A stretch of 64,000 bases of DNA from Caprella mutica. Lineage: Eukaryota > Arthropoda > Malacostraca > Amphipoda > Caprellidae. A program made the position numbers and the translations under genes. The DNA is taken from contig CANNZV010000326.1 of the NCBI GenBank assembly GCA_947561585.1, forward strand, positions 59,710-123,709, given 5' to 3'. The notes under the pieces were generated by a model. It saw only the letters and a program-made list of their open reading frames with translations. It searched no databases and was not told where the DNA came from. Positions 35,217 through 45,886 of the stretch are shown here, piece by piece. The stretch's first letter is position 1. The number at the start of each line of letters is the position of its first letter.

Positions 35217-35982
35217 ATTTAGTACAAAATGATATATACTTTATAGTTACTATTTAAAAAGCATTATAGTCATTTTGCAGCATGTTTTTGCTCTACCTCC
35301 TAACTAGTATTATTTTATATTAATCACATTATAAATACTCACTGTGATTTATATAATTTATTCAATGTAAAAGTATTCGTACAAAAAATAAAGCAGTAAT
35401 TTTTAAATATTTGAAAGCAATTTAATGATCTAGGTATTTTATTTAGCGATTAAATATTTAATGTATTTTAAAATGAATATAGTTTATTTTGTTGAATATT
35501 TTAAATTTCTGTTTATTTTCAAGTCTCTGTTTTTAAATTCAATAAATCGATTTCTTTGTTATAGGTTTTCCCAAAGCATTATTTCAATTAAATATTTTAT
35601 TCATGATTTATATGAATGCGATTTATAGGTGATATCTCTCTCGTAGGAATAGCACTAGGTACCTGTTTCACTGTGTGGTACCTACACTAAAGGTGTAGAT
35701 AGTACATAAAAGGCACGCATTTTCTATTTTCAAAATATTCGTGATAAAAAGGAACACAACCTCTATGTGTTTTTTATTTCCATTGCCTCCTTTGCATTGG
35801 AGATCGTATATAATATTATATATTAATAATATTATTATATATTGTGATGCCTATAGGCAATTCTTTGAACAGATCCTTTTAATTATTAGCAAAATTAATA
35901 TATTAACAAACATTTTATTAGTTAGTTCTATATTGCCCTGATAGTATAGTATAAACAAACTAAAATTATATTAGATAATTTT
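35217..35982. other. AT-rich intergenic sequence
   Basis: Nothing recognised. Confidence 0.5.
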
Positions 35983-36538
35983 TTGTCAGTGTGTACAGTG
36001 TACCCTGTACATACAGTCAGTGTGTACAGTGTACCCTGTACATACAGTCAGTGTGTACAGTGTACCCTGTACATACAGTCAGTGTGTACAGTGTACCCTG
36101 TACATACAGTCAGTGTGTACAGTGTACCCTGTACATACAGTCAGTGTGTACAGTGTACCCTGTACATACAGTCAGTGTGTACAGTGTACCCTGTACATAC
36201 AGTCAGTGTGTACAGTGTACCCTGTACATACAGTCAGTGTGTACAGTGTACCCTCTACATACAGTCAGTGTGTACAGTGTACACTGTACATACAGTCAGT
36301 GTGTACAGTGTACCCTGTACATACAGTCAGTGTGTACAGTGTACCCTGTACATACAGTCAGTGTGTACAGTGTACCCTCTACATACAGTCAGTGTGTACA
36401 GTGTACCCTGTACATACAGTCAGTGTGTACAGTGTACCCTCTACATACAGTCAGTGTGTACAGTGTACACTGTACATACAGTCAGTGTATACAGTGTACC
36501 CTGTACATACAGTCAGTGTATACAGTGTACCCTCTACG
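35983..36538 (+). repeat. 31-bp minisatellite (CAGTGTGTACAGTGTACCCT)
   Basis: About 18 copies of a 31-bp unit: CAGTGTGTACAGTGTACCCT then gtacatacagt. Variants are CCTCTAC and ACTGTAC in place of CCTGTAC. Because 31 is not a multiple of three, each of the three plus frames reads through the unit in turn and all stay open. The array ends exactly where a mariner-type element begins (36547). Confidence 0.96.
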
Positions 36539-36546
36539 AGTCTACA

Positions 36547-37024
36547 GGGTAATTGATAAGTAACGGATTTTTTAAACAATAGTTTATTACTGACACGAAT
36601 TAATATTTCAATTTTGGAATATCAGGACGCAAATGAGGAACTATGGAAATTTCATACTTTATTATTAAGGTAAAAATAAATTAAAATTTGGCCTCAAAAT
36701 GGCTACTTATTCTGTAAATGCATTTTCATCTTCTAGAGAAGTTAGCAACAGCACGTCGTACAGGCTCTTCGTTGATTCTTTTTGAGATTCTGTTGATTAA
36801 TATTCTAAGACTTTACAGATCCTCTGGTTTGTTGTGAGTCACAACAGCGTCCATTTCTCCCCAAAACCAGTAATCCAAGTGGCTAAGGTCTGGGGAGACG
36901 GCATGAAGGACATTCATGTTTGCTTCATCTGATGATGAATTTTTCTGGATTTTTTCTGTAAAAAACGCAAGACATTCCTATTCTTGCAGTGAGGGGTGCT
37001 CCGTCCTGTTGGAAGCTATGGTTT
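36547..37024 (-). pseudogene. mariner-type transposase, C-terminal half and element end (broken)
   Basis: Minus-strand frames give FQQDGAPLTAR (about 36990-37012), the second-Asp motif. Then comes SPDLSHLDYWFWGEMDAVV (about 36830-36890), matching the SPDLNPLDxxxWG third-Asp box. After a stop follow ISKRINEEPVRRAVANFSRR and, after another stop, KCIYRISSHFEAKF, corresponding to the usual C-terminal C-I-x(3-4)-G-G-H-F-E. Frameshifts and stops make it inactive. The left edge CAGGGTAATTGATAAGTAAC at 36550 looks like the terminal inverted repeat of such an element with a TA immediately outside. The N-terminal half is absent: at about 37025 the sequence changes to another copy on the opposite strand. 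Confidence 0.8.
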
Positions 37025-37079
37025 CAAATTGTAGCAGACTCACTCACTGTAGGCCATAATTTATTCCTCAAAATTCCAA

Positions 37080-37615
37080 ATATTTTTTTGGAATAAACTG
37101 ATTCACCAGCATCAAAGAAAACAAAAGTTTCAATTGTGAAATAGACAGTCTGTAAATCATTGAAGCGTTTCAATGAAAGAAGTGATTTGTTTGATTGTCC
37201 GAAAAATGGTAGAGACCGTTTACTCTCAACTCTACTCTCAATGGTACTAAACCAATGATCGAACGTTTCGAGAGATGATCGAAGTGATCGATTAGGCTGC
37301 TTGAGTACCAGAACCATTACCAATTCGTCCCCGAAGACATGAAAATGTCCTCTTTCACCCTTCAAAAGATACAAACCCTGACAACAGCTGCAAAGCAGAA
37401 AAGATTGGCGAGATGTAAACTTGTTCTGTACAATTTCTAGTCTGGCATGGCTGATGAGATTGTTTGGACAGAGAAGAAAAACTTCACAGTTACGATAATG
37501 GTAATCCTTATTGAAGAGAAGAATCTACAGAGAGATCGTAAAATACATACATCATCTAAGAAAATACCTTTTTTTATTATTGAAGCCCATACGAAGTTCG
37601 TTAGAACTTTTCGGG
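37080..37615 (+). pseudogene. mariner-type transposase, N-terminal half (interrupted)
   Basis: Plus-strand frames give KRFNERSDLFDCPKNGRDR (about 37166-37222), like the linker between the two helix-turn-helix motifs of mariner-type transposases. Next comes TLQKIQTL followed by KQKRLARCKLVLYNF (about 37352-37430). Then MADEIVWTEKKNFTV (37447-37491) lies at the position of the first catalytic Asp; the usual WSDEKxF/WTDEKxF box appears here as WTEKKNF, so the Asp is replaced by Glu. NLQRDRKIHTSSKKIP follows. Stops and frameshifts are present. The matching catalytic half is found at 38445-38818, separated by a reverse transcriptase fragment on the other strand. Confidence 0.75.
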
Positions 37616-37639
37616 CAACAATAAAAAGGATTTCACTTG

Positions 37640-38425
37640 ACGTAATAAATAATAATTAAACAGTAACGTAGTGATCGAAGAATATAAGTAGCAATTTCAG
37701 ACAAAAATTTATTCGTAAATAATGTCCTTATTTATTTTTCTGGCATGAGTTACTTGAGGCATTTTTCAAATTAGAAGGAAGCGTATTTCACAACTTTGGT
37801 CCGTAGTACATAAATTTTCATTGGTAATAAGTATAACAAAGCATCAAGATCATATCACTGAGGGTGATAGTGGTTTCATTGGCAAATAGAGTGAAGAGTC
37901 CAACATTAGTACAATTACATATGTCATTAATATATAAGAGAAATAAATCTGGTCCTAGGACACTTCCCTGCGGTACGCCTCATGATATTGCCCTATCAAC
38001 AGGCATTGCTTGCTTCAGTGATTCTTTTACACTTAGGCTTACAGTGTCAAAATCATTTTTTTAAATCTTTGGCTATTCCAGAAGTATATTTCCTACTATC
38101 CAGAGCTAAATAAACCATCTCAATAAAATTTAAAATGTCAATTGTAGTACTCTCAATTTTTTGAAAACCAAACTGCTTTGAAATGATAACACCGTATTTA
38201 GTCAAGTAACCATGCAATCTAAATGTAACAGAATTCTCGATGATCTTGTTAAGTAGTGACAGTATTGATATGGGTCAATAGTTAGTCCCTTCATACTCAG
38301 AGCCACTCTTAAGTACAGGCGTTATAAATGCTTTTTTTAACTATCAGTTGAATTGGTTCATAATCTAAGAAATGACAGGGTAATTGGAAGAAATGTCATG
38401 GATATTTTTAATGATAAAATAACGT
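37640..38425 (-). pseudogene. Non-LTR retrotransposon reverse transcriptase fragment (broken)
   Basis: On the minus strand, starting near 38320, the frames read AFITPVLKSGSEYEG and PISILSLLNKIIENSV. They continue with QFGFQKIESTTIDILNF, then YLALDSRKYTSG and DLKK, and after a frameshift FDTV. Next is GVPQGSVLGPDLFLLYIND (37980-37922), then LFTLFANETTITL, and near 37815-37750 YYGPKL, NTLPSNLKNASS. These follow the order of reverse transcriptase blocks in jockey/CR1/RTE-type LINEs: PISIL, QFGF, DLxKAFDTV, GVPQGSVLGP, FADDT, and the C-terminal GPKLWNxLP. The block after FDTV and the stretch between FADDT and the C-terminal motif are deleted. FADDT reads FANET, so both catalytic Asp are lost. Inactive. 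It lies inside a mariner-type copy. Confidence 0.85.
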
Positions 38426-38444
38426 GTACTGAACCAAGACACCA

Positions 38445-38818
38445 TCTTCAACATCCTGCAGGTATCCTATCATTTTTGTCGATTTAAGCCAAATGTTAGG
38501 TTGGAAACATTCTAAAGCTAATATTGAAATGTGTTGAGGCGAAGACACTGTGTGGACTTCCCAACAAGACGGTGCTACGTCACACAGAGAGAATGGTACA
38601 CAGAAGTGGCGCAGAGAGCACATTACCAGGATTTGGTCGAAAAAATGTGGCCTCCCTTCCTTCCGGATCTGAATTCCATGGATGAATTAAAAAAAATTAA
38701 AAGAAACCTACATCAAACGTGGCAAGATATTCCACAAGAACTACTGCGTGCCGCGGCAGAAGGTGTTCGCAGGAGACAGGAGGCAGTAATTAAATGCAAA
38801 GGGGAACATTTTGAATAA
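38445..38818 (+). pseudogene. mariner-type transposase, catalytic half (interrupted copy)
   Basis: Plus-strand frames read QHPAGI (about 38449), then TSQQDGATSH (about 38554-38583), the second-Asp motif. Then KMWPPFLPDLNSMDELKKIK (about 38642-38701) follows, where PFLPDLNSMD matches the usual PxSPDLNPMD third-Asp box. Then come QTWQDIPQELLRAAAEGVRR, RQEAVIKCKGEHFE and a stop at 38818. The last part matches the usual C-terminal R-x-x-A-V-I-x-A-K-G-G-H-x-E of one mariner-type family. It continues the N-terminal half at 37080-37615 after removal of the nested reverse transcriptase fragment. Frameshifts near 38590-38640 show it is inactive. Confidence 0.8.
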
Positions 38819-38921
38819 AATTACTTTTTACTTTGTCAAATGAGAAGTTTTTCATTATAAAATTCGTATCTGTACATCGTTAATTAATAATACCCATTTT
38901 TATTTGCACTTAACTCTGTAT

Positions 38922-39215
38922 AGTTACCCTCTACTAGCTACTCTCAGAGTAGTATAGTTACCCTCTACTAGCTACTCTCAGAGTACTATAGTTACCCTCT
39001 ACTAGCTACTCTCAGAGTAGTATAGTTACCCTCTACTAGCTACTCTCAGAGTACTATAGTTACCCTCTACTAGCTACTCTCAGAGTAGTATAGTTACCCT
39101 CTACTAGCTACTCTCAGAGTAGTATAGTTACCCTCTACTAGCTACTCTCAGAGTAGTATAGTTACCCTCTACTAGCTACTCTCAGAGTACTATAGTTACC
39201 CTCTACTAGCTACTC
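38922..39215 (+). repeat. 34-bp tandem repeat (TAGTTACCCTCTACTAGCTA)
   Basis: Between eight and nine copies of a 34-bp unit: TAGTTACCCTCTACTAGCTA then ctctcagagtagta. Copies alternate between gagtagta and gagtacta at the end. CTACTAGCTACTCTCAGAGTAG contains complementary CTACT/AGTAG words. Copies are nearly identical. Confidence 0.95.
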
Positions 39216-39861
39216 TCACACATGGTAAAGCAATCTATTTTTTGTGTTTGTCAGTGCGTGTGTTCGTACTGTGGCATTCTCACTGAGGGTATTTATTTGA
39301 AGACTTGAAAACACTCTGAGGTGATTTATCTTCACAAAACATTTATAGACTAAATATTTACTATTCGTATTTAATAGTAGATGCTTTTCATTTACCACAT
39401 TGATAAAAAGTCGGTAGTGGTCTAATTGCCCTCCACTTGGACGGGGTTAGAGTGTTACAAACTCACTAACGCACTCACTCGTCCTCATTCCTTTCAATCT
39501 ATTCAATTGAGTTCAATTGACGATAATTCGAAATGGAGGCACTCGACTTGACTTGTGGGGGGGGGGGGGAGGAGGAAAGGGATAGGGGGGGGGGGGGGGG
39601 TGATTAAAACAACTAAAGGCTCTTAATAAATTATAATAGACAGATATCTTTTAATCTTGTCAGTATTACCATAATCTTTTAATGATTGTTAGTGGTAAGA
39701 AGATATTATTTAGTACTGTGTGAGGGAATGTAAAGGAGAGGGGAGGGGGGTGTCTATTTTGCATGTCACTCTATTTCTCTCGTTACACAAACAGTGTGTG
39801 ATAGAGTGAAGTGAAAATAACGAGAAAAAGAACAGTAACACCAAATGCATTTAGCCAATAT
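39216..39861. other. Intergenic sequence with long G-runs
   Basis: At 39557-39600 two uninterrupted G-runs of 13 and about 15 bases flank AGGAGGAAAGGGATA, a strong G-quadruplex candidate and a likely sequencing trouble spot. Otherwise nothing recognised. Confidence 0.6.
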
Positions 39862-42800
39862 ATGAGCAGACTCCCTCATATAAATGAGAAGCCTCCCTCA
39901 CATAAATGAGAAGCCTCCCTCATATAAAATGAGAAGCCCCCCTCATATAAAATGAGAAGCCTCCCTCATATAAAATGAGAAGCCTCTCTCATATAAAATG
40001 AGAAGCCTCCCTCATATAAAATGAGAAGCCTCCCTCATATAAAATGAGAAGCCTCCCTCATATAAAATGAGAAGCCCCCCTCATATAAAATGAGAAGCCT
40101 CCCTCATATAAAATGAGAAGCCTCTCTCATATAAAATGAGAAGCCTCTCTCATATAAAATGAGAAGCCTCCCTCATATAAAATGAGAAGCCTCCCTCATA
40201 TAAAATGAGAAGCCTCCCTCATATAAAATGAGAAGCCTCCCTCATATAAAATGAGAAGCCTCCCTCATATAAAATGAGAAGCCCCCCTCATATAAAATGA
40301 GAAGCCCCCCTCATATAAAATGAGAAGCCCCCCTCATATAAAATGAGAAGCCCCCCTCATATAAAATGAGAAGCCTCCCTCATATAAAATGAGAAGCCTC
40401 TCTCATATAAAATGAGAAGCCTCTCTCATATAAAATGAGAAGCCTCTCTCATATAAAATGAGAAGCCTCTCTCATATAAAATGAGAAGCCTCTCTCATAT
40501 AAAATGAGAAGCCTCTCTCATATAAAATGAGAAGCCTCTCTCATATAAAATGAGAAGCCTCCCTCATATAAAATGAGAAGCCTCTCTCATATAAAATGAG
40601 AAGCCTCTCTCATATAAAATGAGAAGCCTCTCTCATATAAAATGAGAAGCCTCTCTCATATAAAATGAGAAGCCTCTCTCATATAAAATGAGAAGCCTCC
40701 CTCATATAAAATGAGAAGCCTCCCTCATATAAAATGAGAAGCCCCCCTCATATAAAATGAGAAGCCTCTCTTATATAAAATGAGAAGCCTCCCTCATATA
40801 AAATGAGAAGCCTCCCTCATATAAAATGAGAAGCCTCCCTCATATAAAATGAGAAGCCTCCCTCATATAAAATGAGAAGCCTCCCTCATATAAAATGAGA
40901 AGCCCCCCTCATATAAAATGAGAAGCCTCCCTCATATAAAATGAGAAGCCCCCCTCATATAAAATGAGAAGCCTCCTTCATATAAAATGAGAAGCCTCTC
41001 TTATATAAAATGAGAAGCCTCCCTCATATAAAATGAGAAGCCTCCCTCATATAAAATGAGAAGCCTCCCTCATATAAAATGAGAAGCCTCCCTCATATAA
41101 AATGAGAAGCCTCCCTCATATAAAATGAGAAGCCCCCCTCATATAAAATGAGAAGCCCCCCTCATATAAAATGAGAAGCCCCCCTCATATAAAATGAGAA
41201 GCCCCCCTCATATAAAATGAGAAGCCTCCCTCATATAAAATGAGAAGCCTCTCTCATATAAAATGAGAAGCCTCTCTCATATAAAATGAGAAGCCTCTCT
41301 CATATAAAATGAGAAGCCTCTCTCATATAAAATGAGAAGCCTCTCTCATATAAAATGAGAAGCCTCCCTCATATAAAATGAGAAGCCCCCCTCATATAAA
41401 ATGAGAAGCCTCCCTCATATAAAATGAGAAGCCTCTCTTATATAAAATGAGAAGCCTCCTTCATATAAAATGAGAAGCCTCTCTTATATAAAATGAGAAG
41501 CCTCCCTCATATAAAATGAGAAGCCTCCCTCATATAAAATGAGAAGCCTCCCTCATATAAAATGAGAAGCCTCCCTCATATAAAATGAGAAGCCCCCCTC
41601 ATATAAAATGAGAAGCCTCCCTCATATAAAATGAGAAGCCCCCCTCATATAAAATGAGAAGCCTCCTTCATATAAAATGAGAAGCCTCTCTTATATAAAA
41701 TGAGAAGCCTCCCTCATATAAAATGAGAAGCCTCCCTCATATAAAATGAGAAGCCTCCCTCATATAAAATGAGAAGCCTCCCTCATATAAAATGAGAAGC
41801 CTCCCTCATATAAAATGAGAAGCCCCCCTCATATAAAATGAGAAGCCCCCCTCATATAAAATGAGAAGCCCCCCTCATATAAAATGAGAAGCCCCCCTCA
41901 TATAAAATGAGAAGCCTCCCTCATATAAAATGAGAAGCCTCTCTCATATAAAATGAGAAGCCTCTCTCATATAAAATGAGAAGCCTCTCTCATATAAAAT
42001 GAGAAGCCTCTCTCATATAAAATGAGAAGCCTCTCTCATATAAAATGAGAAGCCTCCCTCATATAAAATGAGAAGCCTCCCTCATATAAATGAGAAGCCT
42101 CCCTCATATAAATGAGAAGCCTCTCTCATATAAAATGAGAAGCCTCCCTCATATAAATGAGAAGCCCCCCTCATATAAAATGAGAAGCCTCCCTCATATA
42201 AAATGAGAAGCCTCTCTCATATAAAATGAGAAGCCTCTCTCATATAAAATGAGAAGCCTCCCTCATATAAAATGAGAAGCCTCCCTCATATAAAATGAGA
42301 AGCCTCCCTCATATAAAATGAGAAGCCCCCCTCATATAAAATGAGAAGCCTCCCTCATATAAAATGAGAAGCCTCTCTCATATAAAATGAGAAGCCTCTC
42401 TCATATAAAATGAGAAGCCTCCCTCATATAAAATGAGAAGCCTCCCTCATATAAAATGAGAAGCCTCCCTCATATAAAATGAGAAGCCTCCCTCATATAA
42501 AATGAGAAGCCTCCCTCATATAAAATGAGAAGCCCCCCTCATATAAAATGAGAAGCCCCCCTCATATAAAATGAGAAGCCCCCCTCATATAAAATGAGAA
42601 GCCCTCCTCATATAAAATGAGAAGCCTCCCTCATATAAAATGAGAAGCCTCTCTCATATAAAATGAGAAGCCTCTCTCATATAAAATGAGAAGCCTCTCT
42701 CATATAAAATGAGAAGCCTCTCTCATATAAAATGAGAAGCCTCTCTCATATAAAATGAGAAGCCTCCCTCATATAAAATGAGAAGCCTCCCTCATATAAA

Positions 42801-43100
42801 ATGAGAAGCCCCCCTCATATAAAATGAGAAGCCTCCCTCATATAAAATGAGAAGCCTCTCTTATATAAAATGAGAAGCCTCCCTCATATAAAATGAGAAG
42901 CCTCCCTCATATAAATGAGAAGCCTCCCTCATATAAATGAGAAGCCTCCCTCATATAAATGAGAAGCCTCCCTCATATAAAATGAGAAGCCTCCCTCATA
43001 TAAATGAGAAGCCTCTCTCATATAAAATGAGAAGCCTCCCTCATATAAATGAGAAGCCTCCCTCATATAAAATGAGAAGCCTCCCTCATATAAAATGAGC
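39862..43100 (+). repeat. 23-bp minisatellite (GAGAAGCCTCCCTCATATAA), about 140 copies
   Basis: The largest array of the window. Unit GAGAAGCCTCCCTCATATAA plus aat; edge copies at both ends lack one A (22 bp). Middle variants are cctccc, cccccc, cctctc and rarer cctcctt and ctctctta. The rare variants recur 690 bp apart (for example GCCTCCTTCA at 40971 and 41661, 30 units), showing a segmental duplication; 207-bp (9-unit) repeats also occur. Purine/pyrimidine asymmetry is strong around GAGAAG and CCTCCCTC. Confidence 0.97.
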
Positions 43101-43261
43101 AATCATATCGCTAGTGTATCGAAGCTCACATAATGGATTTTAATTGAACTTCATTGGTCTCAATGGCTTTCTAAATTGCCACGGCTTTTGTATTTTGTTT
43201 TATTGAGGATAATTAATAGAACTTTGTGTCGGGAAGCTATGGTACGCATGTGGAACCCGCA

Positions 43262-43632
43262 TGATGCTGCCATGATGGGAACCTATGCTGCCAGTGGGGG
43301 CAAAGTACTGCCATGATGGGAACCGGTGCAACCAGTGATGGTAAGAGTGCTGCCATGATTTGAACCGGTGCTACCAGTGATGGTAAAGTGCATCCACGAT
43401 GGGAACCTATGCTGCCAGTGATGGTGAAGTGCTGCCATGATTTGAAGCGGTGCTACCAGTGATGCGGAATTGCTACCATGATGAGATCCGGTGCTATCAG
43501 TGATGGTAAAGTGATGCAGGCTGCCATCATAGGAACCGATGCTGCCAGTAATGGTAAGAGTGCTGCCATGGTGGGATCTGGTACTGCCAGTGACAATAAA
43601 GTGCTGCCGTATGGTAGAAACAGGTGCATCCA
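43262..43632 (+). repeat. Degenerate tandem repeat of about 40 bp (GCTGCCATGATGGGAACC)
   Basis: About nine diverged copies built of GCTGCCATGATGGGAACC, tgctgccagtgatggtaa and an a(g)agt joint. Units vary in length (38-42 bp plus one longer), and the GC content is higher than in neighbouring sequence. Minus-strand frames of 60-119 codons (rich in Ser, His, Thr, Gly) cross it but show no recognised motif. Confidence 0.85.
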
Positions 43633-44224
43633 AATCAATCACTGATTTCTATATTATAGGATTTTTTTTCCATATTTATTCTATATATGTTTCACATTTT
43701 TCTCCTGGCCATAATTTTGTTTATAATTTTCATGCAGCAACGAATACACTAGAAAAATATTAAAAATTAATGCAGACAGCAATGTAGCACTGGGAATATT
43801 TAGCACGTAATTAGATTATAAAATTTAATGAGATTTGCTCAGCTTTTAAGATGAGATTTAATTTAATTATATTCATTTAAAAAGGTATAAGGTTCATTGT
43901 AACTTTTTACTTAAACTGAAATGGGAAAAACTAATTCTGTGACATATATAATAGAATGATATTGAATTAATCGATTCCTTGAAATCACATTAAACTATAT
44001 GACTACTCCACCTAGCGGTGAAAACGTGAAGCTCTGTGCGTGCGTTTGTCACGCCACCTAGCGGTACAACTGATTATTTATCTATTTAACCCTAACTTCT
44101 CAGCGGTTTCATTATACTAAGATGCATAATCTCTAGAATGTGTCTATACAATGTGTGTCTATTAGTTAATGTTTAAAAAGTATGGAAAGAGTTATACTGG
44201 CCCTTTAAATTCGCTTGTATAGGT
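43633..44224. other. Intergenic sequence
   Basis: A short direct repeat, CCACCTAGCGGT, occurs at 44008 and 44053. Nothing else was recognised. Confidence 0.5.
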
Positions 44225-44395
44225 ATACTAGTATCAGGGATGACGTACCTACAGTCACAGTAAAGTGTATCCGTGATGAATTTTATCAGTTTACTAATTT
44301 CACATTTTCAAAAAGTACCTTTATTATTGTAATGCTTGTAAATATTTTAAAATTGGTTGGGACACGACAAATAATTTTCTCTGATGTATATAAAT
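44225..44395 (+). mobile_element. Dispersed repeat family D1, diverged copy
   Basis: AAAGTGTATCCGTGATG, then TTGTAATGCTTGTAAATATT, TTAAAATTGGTTGGGACACG and ACAAAT follow the order seen at 19675-19905. The right part is lost. Confidence 0.5.
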
Positions 44396-45242
44396 ACAAG
44401 GTATATGTATAATTAAATGATATTCTTATTCATATAACTTTATATAAATATTTTTCATATGCTTGATTGGTGCAATATATGCGATGTGTAGATATAAGAT
44501 ATACTAACTATATATGAGATAATTAGTGTCTCATATCCCTTACTTTGTTATCTTTTTATGATAGTAAAGACAAAGAGATTTAAAAAACAGAAGAGACTGT
44601 GAGGTACTCTGTGACGATGGGAAGCAGTGGAATTAACTTCTATATTTTTATTAAATAATATAGCTAGATAGTTTAAAAGAAATTGTTTAATTTATATGAA
44701 GTAAATAGTAACCTTCTACACTCATTTATTTTATTCAAAATAAATGGTTTAGTTTTGAAGTGATAATAACATTTTTAACATCTATCAAGCAATGAATGGT
44801 AGGTTTTTCTAACATAAAGAATTTTACCTTCAAGTTAATTAAAATAAATTAAATTAAAATAATCTAAATGTGTTACAAAAAATTTAAAAGATGGGATAAT
44901 TCGCGACAGGTAAATTTTATTATTTCTACTTAAGATAGAGAGAATAAGTTAAAATCTAGGAAAATTTATTAAAGTTCAGACCCTAAAATCCTGCTAATTA
45001 CTAGTGATGGTTAGTCCCTAGCCATAGGTCCCCTCCCCATAAAGAGGGGGTATTTTCATTGGGGTGTGGGGGTGAGATGGGGGGTGAGACGAGGGAACAA
45101 AGATACCCTTGTTGAGGGCATGAGAAGAAATTTTAACCATCTTCTGCCTGGTGCCTTGAAAACTCATGCTATTCTTACCAGAGGTGTGTTAGGTAGGAGG
45201 TAAAGGGTTATAAAGCCTTTTTGAGTTTCTTATTTTGGTGGA
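44396..45242. other. Intergenic sequence
   Basis: A G-rich stretch lies at 45041-45092. No gene or repeat recognised. Confidence 0.45.
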
Positions 45243-45829
45243 ATTACCACACAGTGTGTATGTGTGTATTCATAACCCTGTATGAATACCACACAGTGTG
45301 TATGTGTGTATTCATAACCCTGTATGATTACCACACAGTGTGTATGTGTGTATTCATAACCCTGTATGAATACCACACAGTGTGTATGTGTGTATTCATA
45401 ACCCTGTATGAATACCACACAGTGTGTATGTGTGTATTCATAACCCTGTATGAATACCACACAGTGTGTATGTGTGTATTCATAACCCTGTATGATTACC
45501 ACACAGTGTGTATGTGTGTATTCATAACCCTGTATGATTACCACACAGTGTGTATGTGTGTATTCATAACCCTGTATGATTACCACACAGTGTGTATGTG
45601 TGTATTCATAACCCTGTATGATTACCACACAGTGTGTATGTGTGTATTCATAACCCTGTATGAATACCACACAGTGTGTATGTGTGTATTCATAACCCTG
45701 TATGATTACCACACAGTGTGTATGTGTGTATTCATAACCCTGTATGAATACCACACAGTGTGTATGTGTGTATTCATAACCCTGTATGAATACCACACAG
45801 TGTGTATGTGTGTATTCATAACCCTGTAT
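45243..45829 (+). repeat. 42-bp minisatellite (TACCACACAGTGTGTATGTG)
   Basis: Fourteen copies of a 42-bp unit: TACCACACAGTGTGTATGTG then tgtattcataaccctgtatgaa. The only common variant is gaataccac versus gattaccac. ACACAGTGTGT is a palindrome around one base. The 42-bp period gives long open frames on both strands (a 14-residue periodic peptide), which are artefacts. Confidence 0.96.
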
Positions 45830-45886
45830 ACTGTATAGTTCACTAAAATACAGTCACTTACAGAGCACCCTGAGCAAGAATAGTCA

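Noticed and set aside
37024..37374. 116-codon minus-strand frame
   Set aside because: Shadow of the plus-strand mariner-type N-terminal half; the plus strand carries the family motifs.
43283..43642. 119-codon minus-strand frame rich in His, Ser and Gly
   Set aside because: It coincides with the degenerate 40-bp repeat, and another minus frame is open over the same bases.
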